Notes under the pieces: generated by a model
What the model saw: only the letters and a program-made list of their open reading frames with translations
Told to the model about the DNA's origin: nothing
The model's database searches: none
Translations under genes and position numbers: made by a program
In this document: positions 34,077 through 47,710 of the stretch, in pieces
How positions within the stretch are numbered: position 1 is the first letter of the stretch
Layout of the letters: every line of letters begins with the position of its first letter
Source: Ovis canadensis
Taxonomy: Eukaryota; Chordata; Mammalia; Artiodactyla; Bovidae
Reading direction: 5' to 3'
NCBI RefSeq assembly: GCF_042477335.2
Contig: NC_091256.1
Span: 47,943,001 to 48,007,000, forward strand
Length of the DNA: 64,000 nt

Positions 34077-35756
34077 GGAAGTGTTTGTTTGGGACTCCAT
34101 ACCAGTCACCAATGGAGAGGGTTTATGACAGATCTGTTGTTTGATGTGTGACTGGGTATTCCATTTGTGTGATTGACATTATTGTTGCTTATGTAAAATG
34201 AGAAAATCAGGTTCAATTCATTAAGAAAAAGTCAAGCTATAAAACTATGACTATAGAAAAAGAAAGATGATTTTTTTCTGAACAATGTATGACAACAGTA
34301 TTCCTTAGACTCCAGAGAAAATTGGTTAAGATGAAACTCTTTTGAAATTACAAAACTTGTTCTTTTTGCATATGCAGTTAGAGAAACCTGGCTTGATAAA
34401 ACTTTTTTTTTCAGACACTAAGGAAATGAATATGCCTAGGAGAAAATTTGAAGTTAGATTTTATCATGTCCTTGAAATACAAACACAGACCACTTTGCCT
34501 GGGACTCTAACCTTGGGTTAAACAATAAAAGTTTAAGCCAAGGGAAACAAAAGGGAAGTCTTTTAACATTGAGAGTATAAATTCGACTATTCTGACTATT
34601 ATTAATAAACTGATAAAGTTTAATCACAATGTCTAATTTATGAAATGTAAAAAGGTGAAACAATGAGATCTCTGCTTGTCTGAATGTCTATATGTCTGAA
34701 TATGTGTTTTTGTCTTTGGATAATACTGCTGAGGTTAATTTGTAAAGGAGATCCTTTTAATTGGCTTAAAAAATAAGTGCTTACTAATCCAACAAATCTA
34801 AATGTATCTACTTTTGTTTTGCAAGACCAAGAAGGAAACTAAAAATGTTTGGATTTATAGACACACACCCCGTACCACATTTAAGAAAAATTTTGATATG
34901 AAAAATGTTATGTTTTTAGAGGTTATGGAATATGTTCTTGAATTTTCCAATCAGAAAATGCTGGCATAACATTTCAATCACTTGTTTCTTGGTTTTGTTA
35001 AGGTTTTCCAGGGTTAAAACTTGTGATGTGTATAAATGATGAGGGAAGCATTTCAGTGTGTAAAGCAAGTAGGATATGTGTGTTTTCAGTGAAGAGAGGG
35101 TATAAAGAATGGAAATATTTTTTTGTTGAGGAAAAATGATAATAATTTTGTCCTACAGTTGTTTGTTTCTGGATGGGAAAATACAGAACAAATTTGTTTG
35201 GATCCATAAGATGGTAAAAGATTTGTGAAAAAGAAACTTTGAGAAAAGAATTTTGTACATTGTCAGGATTAAGATTATGGAAAAACTGTCCAGTAAAGTT
35301 GTCACAGAGGATAACTGCTCACGATGTGCAGCACTGATGGCTTTAAGTTCACTGCTTAAAGCACATGTCCAGTGTTTGTGTGACAATTGGGTATAAATGT
35401 TAAAATGCATGGCTTATAAAGTGTTTCCCTATGAATATACTTCAGAGCCTCTCCATGATACCTGATTAGTTTTCCCCTAATGTGGACAACTAGGCAGATA
35501 CATAAACATAAAGGAGGTCTAGAACCGAGGGACATGGATAGACCCAGAGCAGACCACTGAGCCACCCTGGCAACGCTGGGAAAATATACTGATTATCAAC
35601 AATTTCTATGGAAAGATTTACAGTTGAAAAGGGTAAATGATGAAAGAAATTTTCACATGTTGAGGTATGGGGAAATCATTCTGGCTTATGCATGATTTAC
35701 TTTGAACTTTGGGCTAACCAAAACAGCCTATTTGTGGCCTACTAAATGTATATCGT

Positions 35757-35972
35757 ATAACTTCCATGGTGGCTCAGATGGTTAAGTGTCTGTCTACAAT
35801 GTGGGAGACCTGGGTTTGATCCCTGGGTCAGGAAGATCCCCTGGAGGAGGAAATGGCAATCCACTCCAGTACTATTGCCTGGAAAATTCCATGGACAGAG
35901 GAGCCTGGTAGACTACAGTCCATGGGGTTGCAAAGAGTCGGACACGACTGAGCAACTTCACTTTCACTTTCA
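35757..35972 (+). mobile_element. Bov-tA SINE
   Basis: Plus strand, complete, with a TTCACTTTCACTTTC tail, inserted in the ERV interior. Confidence 0.92.
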
Positions 35973-36170
35973 AACGTATGTTGTACATTTGCTTTAACCA
36001 TTAAGAAAAATAGATTCAGAGAACAATACAAAGATGCATTTTGATTATTATCCTCATTGTAATATGTCTAGTAATTTTCAAATGTTTGTCCAGGTACTAT
36101 GACAAAGTAATATTCCCTTTCTTGCTCTGTGCCTCCACAAGATTGAGGAGTATCAAAGAAAAGGAGGGAC

Positions 36171-37076
36171 TGAACCAGAGCAGGACCCTCCCCCTCCAGA
36201 ACCTCCCCCCAGGTCCTCTGCCTGCCTTTTGTCTGTGGAAAACTTCAGTCAAAAAATAACTTTAATCAGAGAAATGAGCACATTCACAGACAAAGGAAAA
36301 CAGCCAAAGGAGACCAAATAATAATAATGTACTCATTAAGCATCTCAAGGACCTTTAGTTCCTTCTCAAGGGCTATAGATAATATTCTGAACCATGTTCT
36401 GTGAGCTGTCTGATAGATACCGAAAGGCCCACTAGCAGAAGTTGATTACATGATGACCAGGCTGTAGCCATGAGGTAAGCTGCCCAGTTATGAGAACTGA
36501 CCTCAAAGAAATGGAAAAAACCCAACCGTGGAACTGAAGATTAATTGTACCTAAAATAACCAGGGGTTTCCCCAATGGCTCAGTGGGTAAAGAATCTGCC
36601 TGCCATGCAGGAGATCCAGGAAATATGGGGTTTGATCCCTGGGTTGGGAAGATCCCCTGGAAAAGGAAATGGTAACCTGCTCCAGTATTCTTGCCTGGAA
36701 AACCCTATGGACAGAGGAGCCTGGCCGACTACAGTCCATAGGGTCACAAAGAGTTGGATACAACAAAGCACGCAGGAACGACATAGCAAAATAACCAAGA
36801 TGGTGCTTGGCATATCACCAATGACCAATCTGAAGATGACTGTCAGAGCTGACTGTACTGTTTCTACATGTAGCCCCCTCCCTCAGCCTGTAAAGCTCTC
36901 ACCTCCTCCTTGTCAGGGGGGGTGGGGGTGGGAAGGGGGTCAGCCTTTGGACAGATGTCCGCCCTCCCCTCCCAGCCGCCGGCATCTGAAATGAAGCAAA
37001 CTTTCCTTTCCACCAACCTGGCCTGTTTATTGACTTTTGGGCAGTGAGCAGCTGCACCCCACACCTTTCAGTAACA
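36171..37076 (+). repeat. 3' LTR of the ERV, interrupted by a SINE
   Basis: About 690 bp without the SINE. It starts TGAACC after a purine tract and ends AACA. The TATA box equivalent is mutated (CCTGTAAAGC). The U5-like end 'ggcctgtttattgacttttg' is preserved. Confidence 0.75.
36563..36778 (+). mobile_element. Bov-tA SINE
   Basis: Plus strand, with an insertion in the tRNA-like part; interrupts the 3' LTR. Confidence 0.9.
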
Positions 37077-37156
37077 TTACTATAATACTCCTGAGAGGCC
37101 AAAACATCACGTGCATATTTATGTGTGATCAAACAGTGGGCCCATCTAAGATGTCT

Positions 37157-37616
37157 TTTTTTTTAATTGAAGTATAATTGATACACAACATTATCTTAGT
37201 TTCAGATGCACAACATAACGACTCGATATTTGTATATATTATCACAATCAGCCTAGTTACCATCTGTAACATACAAAGTTACAAATTTTTTCTTCTGAAG
37301 ATAACTTAAAAGACTTAATTTTTAGCAACTTTCAAATTTGAAATGCAATATTATTGACTATAGTCATCATTACTGTATGTTACATTCCCATGATTTATTT
37401 ATAACTGGAAGTTTGTACCTCTTGATCCCCTTCACCCACTTCTCCCACCCCTTCAACCCCCTTCCCCTCTGACAAACTGTTCTCTGTATCTATGAGTTTT
37501 GTCTGTCTCCTTTTTCAGATTAACAATGAACTATCAAAAACAGAAATTAAGAAAACAATCCCATTCACAATTCCATCCAAAAGAATGAAATATCCAGGAA
37601 TAAATTTAACCAAAAT
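37157..37616 (-). mobile_element. L1 with inverted 5' part
   Basis: 37157-37518 is antisense L1 3' UTR ('ttaattgaagtataattgat', 'gtttcagatgcacaacataa', 'tgtacctcttgatccccttc'). 37523-37616 is sense L1 ORF2 ('agaaattaagaaaacaatcc', 'aggaataaatttaaccaaa'). The abrupt flip is consistent with L1 twin priming. No target-site duplication was seen. Confidence 0.65.
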
Positions 37617-38314
37617 GCCTCATTAGAGCAATTATGGTAGAGCAATTCACATTCAGGGTCTGACATTTAGCTTTTTCCTTCATTTTTAAGGAATCAGGTA
37701 AAATGTTTATATGGTGATAATAGAAGTTAGGAAACTAAAATTACCAAGACATAAAGATATCTAGTGATTTTAACTCTAAGGTTATATCTCTTTCTGCTGA
37801 ATTACAACATTATGGGATACAGGACAAAAGAGTTTCTGAAGTATTTGGGGGGAAGTATATAGAATAAGATATTTTTCTTACTCTGAGAAAATGAAAAATG
37901 TTTAAAATAAATTTAACATTAAAACATTTAATGTTTAAAATAAAAGCCTGAACCAAGTCCCTGTTAAAGGTACTAAGATGTCAGCACATTAGAAACGTGT
38001 GCCACTCTTCCGAGAAAATGTTTCTCTGAGCTATTTTCCTTAGTAGAGAGACTCTTTTTGGTTCTTATTGTAAAAATCTTGGAGAAGCTTGAAAACAGCA
38101 AAGCAGACTGGAGGCAGAGTTCAATTCCTGAAAAGCTAAGGAAAGAAAAGCATATCACTGAAAATGTAGCTCCTTCTGAAGATTCCTTAGACACAGAGGT
38201 GGGGAAGCAATGATTTAAAACAAAAACAAAACTGGCATAGGGATAGGCTAATGAGAATGTGGTGTGCCAGTGACTAACTGGTCTGTTTTGAGCTTCTACG
38301 GCTTTATTCTACCT
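37617..38314. other. Intergenic, nothing recognised
   Basis: AT-rich; no gene seen. Confidence 0.45.
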
Positions 38315-38521
38315 TCTTTTTTTTTTTTTTTTTTGCTATGCCGGGTCTTCATTGTGGTACACAGGTTTTAGAGTTGAAGATGCAAGGGCATTCTAGCGTT
38401 GCAACATCGCAGTCTTATTTGCCCCAGGCCATGTGGGATATCCATTTGCGGAAAAGGGATCCAACCATGTCCCCTGCATTGGAAGGCACATTCTTGACCA
38501 CTGGGCCATTAGGGAAGTTCT
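38315..38521 (-). mobile_element. CHR-type SINE
   Basis: An antisense poly(A) (T run 38315-38334) precedes 'gccgggtcttcattgtgg'. The tRNA-like head is at the far end ('gaccactgggccattaggga'). Confidence 0.75.
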
Positions 38522-39548
38522 CTATTCTACTTTTTTATACAAAATCTTTCCTAAAAATTGCTCCCCAGCCCAAACACTTTTTTCAGGCTATTAAAAACAA
38601 GTTCAGAGTCAAGTTTATAGCAAGAAATGATTAGCTTAGAACAGCAAAGACCTACAAGAGCTTTGAGTTCTAGAAAATTTTAGACACCCCTAAAGAATGC
38701 TGTCAAGTCTTGGCCTTGTCTACTTCAGATTTCCATTAACTGAATGAGGATGATACATTTTTCTATTTATCTCTTTGACTAATTTTCTCACAGTGGGTGG
38801 GTTTGTTCTTGGCAGGTCCAGGGGCATTGATTTCTTTGTAGTCTCAAATGTGAAATATGATCAGGCTGGTTGAATGACTGCTGTTCATCATATTGGGACC
38901 AGGAGTTGAATCTTGCTGGTGGGGACCTGCTGAATTTTAGAGCAGAGTAAGAAAATTGCTAGAGCTACACTCATGCTATATGGCTAACTGGATATGCTGT
39001 GTTAGGAGGCTTTCAGAATTGTGCAGCTGAGCCCGCCAGGGAACCTCTAACACTCCTGGATGGGGTGATATGGACAGGTTTCAGTCGCTGTCTGCCTTCA
39101 TTGCTCATGTTGACAACCTCTGGTGCAGTGTCCAGTGTGCAGGGGGAGATCACATGGGAATTCTTGTCTCGGCAGCTCATCACCTGTTCAAACATTTCCT
39201 GTGAGTTCACCTGCTGCACAGTTAGATCCCTAAGACCTTAATGCCATCAAACTGTGCTGGTTGCCCCTGACAGAAGGCTGTAAATCACCTTGATAAAAGA
39301 AAAGAAAAGAAAAGCACTGTCTCTGACAGTTCCTCACTTCCTGTATTTAGTGGATGTTACCTGATTCTCTTGGTGTTCATCAGTTTATTGCCCATTTTCC
39401 AATCCTTTATGAGTCAGGAAGTTGTGGAAGTTTATAAGGCTAAAGCGCAGGGCCACTAAGAAGTGTTAAGGGGCACATGGAGCTGAAAACAGCCTTATTC
39501 CACTTGCCAGTTCTGTTCTCAACCTGAGGCTGAATCTGCCTGGAGGGC
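38522..39548. other. Intergenic, nothing recognised
   Basis: A 68-80 codon frame is open on both strands at 39000-39240, but no motif or splice context supports a gene. A short (AAAAG)n run is at 39298-39316. Confidence 0.4.
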
Positions 39549-39765
39549 ATGCAAAGTCGCTTCAGTTTTGTCCAACTCCTTGTGACCCTATGGACTGTAG
39601 CCTGCCAGGCTCCTCAGTCCATGGGATTTTCCAGCCAAGAATACCGGAGTGAGTCGCCATGCCTTCCTCTAGGGGGTCTTTCCGACCCAGGGGTCAAACC
39701 TGTGCCTGTTATGTCTCCTGCGTTGGCACCCAGGTTCTTTAACACTTGCACTATCTGGGAAGCCT
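39549..39765 (-). mobile_element. Bov-tA SINE
   Basis: Reverse complement with a GCATGCAAAG tail, to 'ctatctgggaagcc'. Confidence 0.9.
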
Positions 39766-40156
39766 GCCTGGAGGGTAGAGTGTCTTTTTGTTTACACAAA
39801 GGCACCACAGTCTAGCAGCAGCATGGCCCACAGCACTTTGGGTTCCAAGACACCCAGTACATCCGATTCTACTACAAAGGCTTATGCTACACACCGCCAA
39901 AGGCAAGGCTTCACATTGACTTTTTCCATCCCATCAATATATACCATGGAAAAAGAGGCAGCATCCCCTTCATTGCATTTTTAAAGATCATAATAACTCT
40001 GGTTACTTACCTTGTTCTACAAGGGATAAGAGTCATCCTTTTTGGATGCTTTGACATTGTGGAGCATGAAGGATGAAGAAGAATGCATCTTGGAAATCTG
40101 TTGCTAAAAACTTAGTCACATGCCGGCTATGTTCTGCCTTCAAACTTACTGTTTTT

Positions 40157-40281
40157 CAGATTGCCTGTGCCCTTAGCTCCCTTTCCATTGCTCCACAGAG
40201 GCTCCCTGCCAGTAGCTCTGAAGCTGAGGAGGGTGGGGTGGGGGTGTCTCCATGCAGACCCGGAACTGACACACTGCCTTT
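40157..40281 (+). repeat. 125-bp inverted repeat, left arm
   Basis: Matches the reverse complement of 41766-41890 at roughly 85% by eye. Shared blocks include 'gattgcctgtgcccttagct', 'ggctccctgccagtagctc' and 'tgacacactgcctt'. Not a repeat family I recognise. Confidence 0.85.
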
Positions 40282-40757
40282 AAAAATGTTTAGGTTACTA
40301 AGCTGTTTGTTATTATTGTAACTTTTAATGTTTCTTTCAAATCAAGTATTACTCCTTCTCCTGAAAAAGCACTTTGACAACTTCCTGTATAGAGGATGAA
40401 GTTACTTTTAAAGGTTATCTGGGTTCACTTTTAATCCCTTAAGAAAACAGCAAAGGGAATTGTGGCTTCCCCCAAACATCCTGGATGACTAGAAGCTACA
40501 TCCCAGAGCTGCAAAAATGGAGTCTTTTATAGCACAGAGAATTTTCTCTGCTGGGCTGCACTCAAGTTATGATGGTAATTTTGAATTGCACTTAACCAAA
40601 GAAAAATTTAATATCAGCAAATTCAGTGCAACCATAACATAGGATGAGAAGTTCAGGAAATTCTGGCTAGGGTGTAAGCAAAGAATCAAGGTTATGTTGT
40701 CACACAGGTTTCTTGTAATTTCTTTTTATTCAAATAGCTTTTCATTAAACTCCTATG

Positions 40758-41629
40758 TAACTTATATGCAGAGTACATCATGAGAAATGCTGGGCTGGAA
40801 GAAGCACAAGCTGGAATCAAGATTGCCAGGAGAAATATCAGTAACCTCAGATATGCAGATGGCACCACTCTTATGGCAGAAAGTGAAGAGGAACTAAAAA
40901 GCCTCTTGATGAAAGTGAAAGAGGAGAGTGAAAAAGTTGGCTTAAAGCTCAACATTCAGAAAATGAAGATCATGGCATCTGGTTCCATCACTTTATGGCA
41001 AATAGATGGGGAAACAGAGGAAACAGTGTCAGACTTTATTTTGGGGGGCTCCAAAATCACTGCAGATGGTGATTGCAGCCATGAAATTAAAAGACGCTTC
41101 CTCCTTGGAAGGAATGTTATGACCAACCTAGATAGCATATTGAAAAGCAGAGACATTACTTTGACAACAAAGGTCCGTCTAGTCAAGGCTATGGTTTTTC
41201 CAGTAGTCATGTATGGATGTGAGAGTTGGACTGTGAAGAAAGCTGAGCACCAAAGAGTTGATATTTTTGAACTGTCTTGTTGGAGAAGACTCTTGAGAGT
41301 CTCTTGGACTGCAAGGAGATCCAACCAGTCTATTCTAAAGGAGATCAGTCCTGGGTGTTCTTTGGAAGGAATGATGCTGAAGCTGAAACCTCAGTACTTT
41401 GGCCACCTCATGTGAAGAGTTGACCCATTGGAAAAGACTCTGATGCTGGGAGGGATTGGGGGCAGGAGGAGAAGAGGACGACAGAGGATGAGGTGGCTGG
41501 ATGGCATCACCGACTCGATGGATGTGAGTTTGAGTGCACTCTGGGAGTTGGTGATGGACAGGGAGGCCTGGCATGTTGCAATTCATGGGGTCGCATAGTC
41601 GGACACGACTGAGCGACTGAATTGAACTG
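40758..41629 (+). mobile_element. BovB LINE, 5'-truncated
   Basis: Plus strand, from the segment before [14 protein letters not shown] to the tail. 211 codons are open from 40780 to 41412, ending at TGA where CGA is expected. The catalytic block reads YADGTT instead of YADDTT at 40852-40869. Confidence 0.95.
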
Positions 41630-41765
41630 AAGCTCTAATAAAACCTGAAAAAAACACTATGGATGGTACTAAGAAGTACCTGCTAGCTGAGCAGCTGACC
41701 CCATCTGACCCACCTCCCCTGAGGACAGAACAGCACACATGTCATTGGCGACTGCGTTTGACAAA

Positions 41766-41890
41766 GGCAGTGTGTCAGCTCCGGGTCTGCAGGGAGACAG
41801 CCTCCTCCTCAACCCTCCCCAATTTCTGAGCTACTGGCAGGGAGCCTCTGTGGGGCAGTAGAAAGGGAGCTAAGGGCACAGGCAATCTGA
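41766..41890 (-). repeat. 125-bp inverted repeat, right arm
   Basis: Partner of 40157-40281. The spacer of about 1.5 kb contains a BovB. Confidence 0.85.
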
Positions 41891-41904
41891 CAAATGGGAA
41901 ATTT

Positions 41905-42381
41905 ACTTTGTCAACAAAGGTCCTTCTAGTCAAGGCTATGGTTTTTTCAGTGGTCATGTATGGATGTGAGAGTTGGACTATAAAGAAAGCATCAGTGCCG
42001 AAGAACTGATGCTTTTGAACTGTGGTGTTGGAGAAGACTCTTGAGAGTCCCTTGGACTGCAAGGACATCCAACCAATCCATCTTAAAGGAGATCAGTCCT
42101 GGGTGTTCATTGGTAGGACTGATGTTGAAGCTGAAACTCCAATACTTTGGCCACCTGATGCAAAGAGCTGACTCATTTGAAAAGACCCTGATGCTGGGAA
42201 AGATTGAGGGCAGCTAGAGAAGGGGATGACAGAGGATGAGATGGTTGGATGGCTTCATTGACTCAATGGACATGGGTTTGGGTGGATTCTGGGAGTTGGT
42301 GATGGACAGGGAGGCCTGGCGTGCTGCAGTTCATGGGGTCGCGAAGAGTCGGACATGACTGAGCCACTGAACTGAACTGAA
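41905..42381 (+). mobile_element. BovB LINE 3' fragment
   Basis: Plus strand, from the region encoding [17 protein letters not shown] to the tail, with several frame breaks. Confidence 0.93.
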
Positions 42382-43534
42382 GGCAGAACACAACTTGCAT
42401 GTGACTGAGTTTTTAGAAACAGGTTTCCAGGATCCATTCTTCTTCATTCTTAATGCTCTTAATGCCAAAGCATTCAAAACAAAAGACAACTTAGAAACTG
42501 AAGGTAAAGTAGGGGGCAGGGTTGTGGAGGGAGAGAATGAGGGTTGGCCTTGGGCAGTGAAAGTTCTTAAATCTATTCATTTCTCCAGGTTCTGAACTGG
42601 GATTTGTAAACTGTAAAGTCTCAAACCCAATTTTTAACAAAAGTGAATAAGGCTTCCTACTTGACTGAGAAAACAGGGTAACTAAGTACTATGAGAATTC
42701 ATGACCAAAATAATTTCCATTTATCCATAGTAATCATGTTGATTTGTGTGCATGTGGTTAAGTGCAGCATTTATTGTAAGGCACCAATACAAGAATGGGT
42801 GGTTCATGCTCTAAAACTCCAAACTCCCTGAAAGTTTCCCAATATTCACTATGATTTTTAAAAAGATTTCTCTTAGAGAGATACTACTACAAACCCTGCT
42901 CTCTAGTCGGGGAAACTGAATTTTAACCCAAGTACCGAACTCCAAAGCTCATTGTCTTGACATATTAATAGATGCTTCTTAAAATGATTCAACTATTTAC
43001 ATGACAAAGTGTACTATGCTATGCATCCTTCTCTTGGATTTATATCCATAATTTTATCTCTAGTCTCTTTTGCTGCTAGCTATCTTAGGTAGATGTGCTC
43101 CTGATCAGCGGTCACCTCCAGAATTATCTTTAATGCCCAGAATTATCTAGTTCCCAGGACTGGGCTTCTGTTTTGACTCCTGCTGTTTTCACTAGGTCCG
43201 CCTCCCTTGGGGCTGAAATTGTTCCCTGAGCCCCTGTTCAGGGCTGTGTCTCTTCTACTTCTGGAGAAGCCTCCTGGATGACACCTCATTGGGTGTCTAA
43301 TTCATCACAGAGAACTGAGAGATATCTGTTTGTCTCAAAATCACTGATGCTGACCATTGTCATGGGACTCTATCTAATGCTTTGTACCTCCTCAAATAGC
43401 CAAACCTGCTGTCAGGGCTATCCTGCCTTATCCAGTAGGTGGGTCTGGAGTTGTAGCTGTGACACTGACAGTAATCATATCTTAAATACAAACATCTTAC
43501 TACTACATATTTTCTCAGCAGCTATACCTGTGCA
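42382..43534. other. Intergenic, nothing recognised
   Basis: Over 1.1 kb without a gene or a repeat I can name. Confidence 0.45.
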
Positions 43535-43806
43535 TTCGGAGAAGGTAATGGCACCCCACTCCAGTACTCTTGCCTGGAAAATCCCATGGGAGGAGGAGCC
43601 TGGAAGGCTGCAGTCCATGGGGTCGCTGAGGGTTGGACACGACTGAGTGACTTCAGTTTTTTTCACTTTCATGCATGGGAGAAGGAAATGGCAACCCACT
43701 GCAGTGTTCTCGCCTGGAGAAGCCCAGGGGCGGCGGAGCCTGGTGGGCTGCTGTCTATGGGGTTGCACAGTCGGATACGACTGAAGTGACTCAGCAGCAG
43801 CAGCAC
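43535..43806 (+). mobile_element. Bov-A2 SINE (dimer)
   Basis: Two Bov-A monomers in direct order (43538-43660 and 43678-43800) without a tRNA-like head, joined by 'tttttcactttcatgca'. It ends in a (CAG)n/(AGC)n run. Confidence 0.92.
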
Positions 43807-43931
43807 CTGTGCATTTACCTGAAGGAACACAAATTATGTGTTTATAAATGACTTCTTCATATTGTAGGTTTATACATGTATATATGCACACATATATATA
43901 TACATGTGATAAATGCATTAAGGATTTATGT

Positions 43932-44367
43932 TTCAGTTCAGTTGAGTTGCTCAGTTGTCTCTGACTCTTTGCGACCCCATGGACTGCAGCACACCAGGCT
44001 ACCCTGTCCATCACCAACTCCTGGAGCTTCCTCAGATTCATGTCCATTGAGTCGGTGATGCCATCCAACCATCTCATCCTCTGTCGTCCCCTCTCCTCCT
44101 GCCTTCAATCTTTCCCAGCATCAGGGTGTTTACCAGTGAGTCAGTTCTTTGCATCAGGTGGCTGAAGTATGGGAGCTTCAGCATCAGTCCTTCCAATGAA
44201 TATTCAGGACTGATCTCCTTTAGGATGGACTGGTTATATCTCCTTGCAGTCCAAGGGACCCTCAAGAGTCTTCTCCAACACCACAGTTCAAAAGTATCAA
44301 TTCTTTGGCGCTCAGCTTTCTCTATAGTCCAACTCTCACATCCATACATGACTACTGGAAAAATTAT
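43932..44367 (-). mobile_element. BovB LINE 3' fragment
   Basis: Minus strand, tail at 43932, 5'-truncated in the region encoding [11 protein letters not shown]. Confidence 0.93.
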
Positions 44368-44412
44368 GACTACAAAAAAAATTCTTCTAGTGATGTATGT
44401 AAACAAGTTGGG

Positions 44413-44630
44413 GCTTCCCAGGTGGCTCTAGTGGTAAAGAATCTACCTGCCAAAGCAGAAGACATTAAGAGATGCAGATTCTATCCCTGGGTTGGGAAGA
44501 TCTTCTGGAGAATAAAATAAAAACACAGCCCATGTGTGTTCTCCCAAATCACATGGACAGAGGACCCTCGCAGGCTACAGTCCAGGGGGTTGCAAAGAGT
44601 TGGACATGACTGAAGTGACTAAATATGCAT
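44413..44630 (+). mobile_element. Bov-tA SINE
   Basis: Plus strand, diverged in the middle (44510-44550). Confidence 0.85.
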
Positions 44631-44759
44631 GTAAATAAGTTTAACTGTGGCTTTCATTTCAGAATAATAAAAGGGTCCTAAAATATTTGGCATTGTAAGG
44701 CACTGTTAAGAGCACTGGGGTGGTGAAGAGTAAATCTTCACCACCTTTTAAAAAAGACT

Positions 44760-44960
44760 TTAGTTCAGATTCAGGTTCTGAATATGAGGACTGTGATAAG
44801 GATCAAATTACCTTCTTGAGTGTCAACTTATATATAAAATGGAGACAGTAATTGTAATTCAGGGCTGTTATGAATATTAAATGTCAGTGTATGTAAATCC
44901 CTTCTATCCTGCATATAGCAAATGCTGAAAACTGTTAGCTATTATGATCATTATTAAAAT
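44760..44960 (+). mobile_element. MIR SINE
   Basis: Eroded MIR text: 'ttcaggttctgaatatgag', 'aaatggagacagtaatt', 'gggctgttatgaatattaaa', 'atagcaaatgctgaa'. Confidence 0.5.
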
Positions 44961-45120
44961 ACGGATGATATATACCTTGTAAGATTATAAATATTCAGCA
45001 AGAAGTAGACAAGCTGCCTAATCTATCACATTTCATTGAATCCGGGTTGTACCATTATTTTAGTTACCTCCAAGAAAGACAAAAAATGCTGCCAGTTGCA
45101 CAATAGATAGTAAGGTTGAG

Positions 45121-45297
45121 AAATGAAATGTTAGTCGCTGAGTCATGTATGACCCTTTGTTACCTCAAGGAGTGTAGCCTGCCAGGCTCCTCTACCCATG
45201 GAATTCTCCAGGTAAGAACACTGAAGTGGATTGCCATTCCCTTTTCCGGGGGATCTTCCCGACCCAGAGATCGAACCTGGATCTCTAGCATTGCAGT
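45121..45297 (-). mobile_element. Bov-tA SINE
   Basis: Reverse complement, lacking the final tRNA-like head. The flank 45298-45712 has nothing recognisable. Confidence 0.85.
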
Positions 45298-45712
45298 TAT
45301 AAACAGTAAGGTAGATTCCAATTTCAGGTACCTTAAGTGTAAAAAATTTTGCATTAAAATAAAAAATACTTTATCTCTTCTTCTCTTCCCTATTACTTAA
45401 AGAATGAAGAATGTTTACTCCTTAAGAGTCTGAAATTTTGTTTCCTATTCTTTTTCCTACCAAGACCCTAGGATCTCCTACTTACTTGGCTACAAAAGGG
45501 CTACAAGCACTGTAAGCTTTCTGTATCACTTTTATACTATCATGATTCCCCTTTATTTCTTCCATTTCAGTGTGAATTCAACTGCTCAGCATTCTGATTC
45601 TTGTTATATAAATCAATATTTTAAAAGCCTAAAACCTCTTCCTAGTTACTTAACACCTCCGTTCTAATATTTAGGTTCAGAACCATTTATTAATGCATAT
45701 GTACACCTTTGG

Positions 45713-45940
45713 GCTTCCCAGATGGCTCTAGTTGTAAAGAACTCACCTGCCAAAGCAGGAAAGATAAGAGATGGGGGTTTGATCCCTGGGTCAGGAAGAT
45801 CCCCTGAAGGAGGGCATGGCAACGCACTCCGGGATTTTTGCCTGGAGAACCTCAAGGACAGAGGAGTCTTGCAGGCTACAGTTCATGGGGTCACAAAGAG
45901 TTGGACATGACTGAAGCAACTTAGCACGCATGCAAGCACG
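45713..45940 (+). mobile_element. Bov-tA SINE
   Basis: Plus strand with a (GCATGCAAGCACGCATGC) tail. It lies about 380 bp beyond the METTL18 stop codon and may be within its 3' UTR. Confidence 0.9.
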
Positions 45941-46323
45941 CATGCATGCCTTTAAAGTGAACAGCATGGTGACTGACCAGGCACTCCATGGGAACAGAAA
46001 CAGACAAAGACTGGGAAGAAATTCAAACATGAAGTAAGAAATGGCAAATTTATATGCCAAAGGTGGTAGAAAGGTTAAATAGAATGAAAGTGGAAAACAG
46101 AAAACTTTCTCACAAAATGACTTCCTAGGAAATCTCTTCAAATCTCTTCAGAAACACTCTCTCAGTCTCACCTAGCAAGTAAAGTGTTGTATATAGTTGG
46201 TCTCTTATTTGGCTAAACAAAATTAAACAAACATAATAATTTCAGAAATAAAATAATAGAAATCAGAAATAATTCAAATTAAGGTTTTGGTTATTCTATT
46301 TCACTTAGGACACTCAGTGGACA

Positions 46324-47657
<1,334 letters not shown>

Positions 47658-47710
47658 CTAGAGAAAAAAAAAAATGTTATTAAGAAGCAAAGTGACACAT
47701 TTCATTTAAA

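Larger units (their letters stand above)
32895..37076 (+). mobile_element. Endogenous retrovirus remnant with two LTRs
   Basis: Two similar LTR-like blocks in the same orientation (32895-about 33790 and 36171-37076) bracket about 2.4 kb. The right block starts with TG directly after a purine-rich run (AAAGAAAAGGAGGGA, like a polypurine tract) and ends in CA. A 4-bp duplication TTAC (32891-32894 and 37077-37080) flanks the pair. The interior is AT-rich and shows no gag, pol or env reading frame or motif. It holds a 70-bp tandem array and a SINE. This is either a badly decayed provirus or a non-autonomous element. The family is not identified. Confidence 0.75.

Noticed and set aside
38999..39241. 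Overlapping open frames on both strands
   Set aside because: Short, without motifs or transcript signals; chance openness is likely.
45552..45557. AATAAA on the minus strand as the METTL18 poly(A) signal
   Set aside because: It is about 770 bases beyond the stop with a SINE between, and no supporting downstream element is clear; left unassigned.
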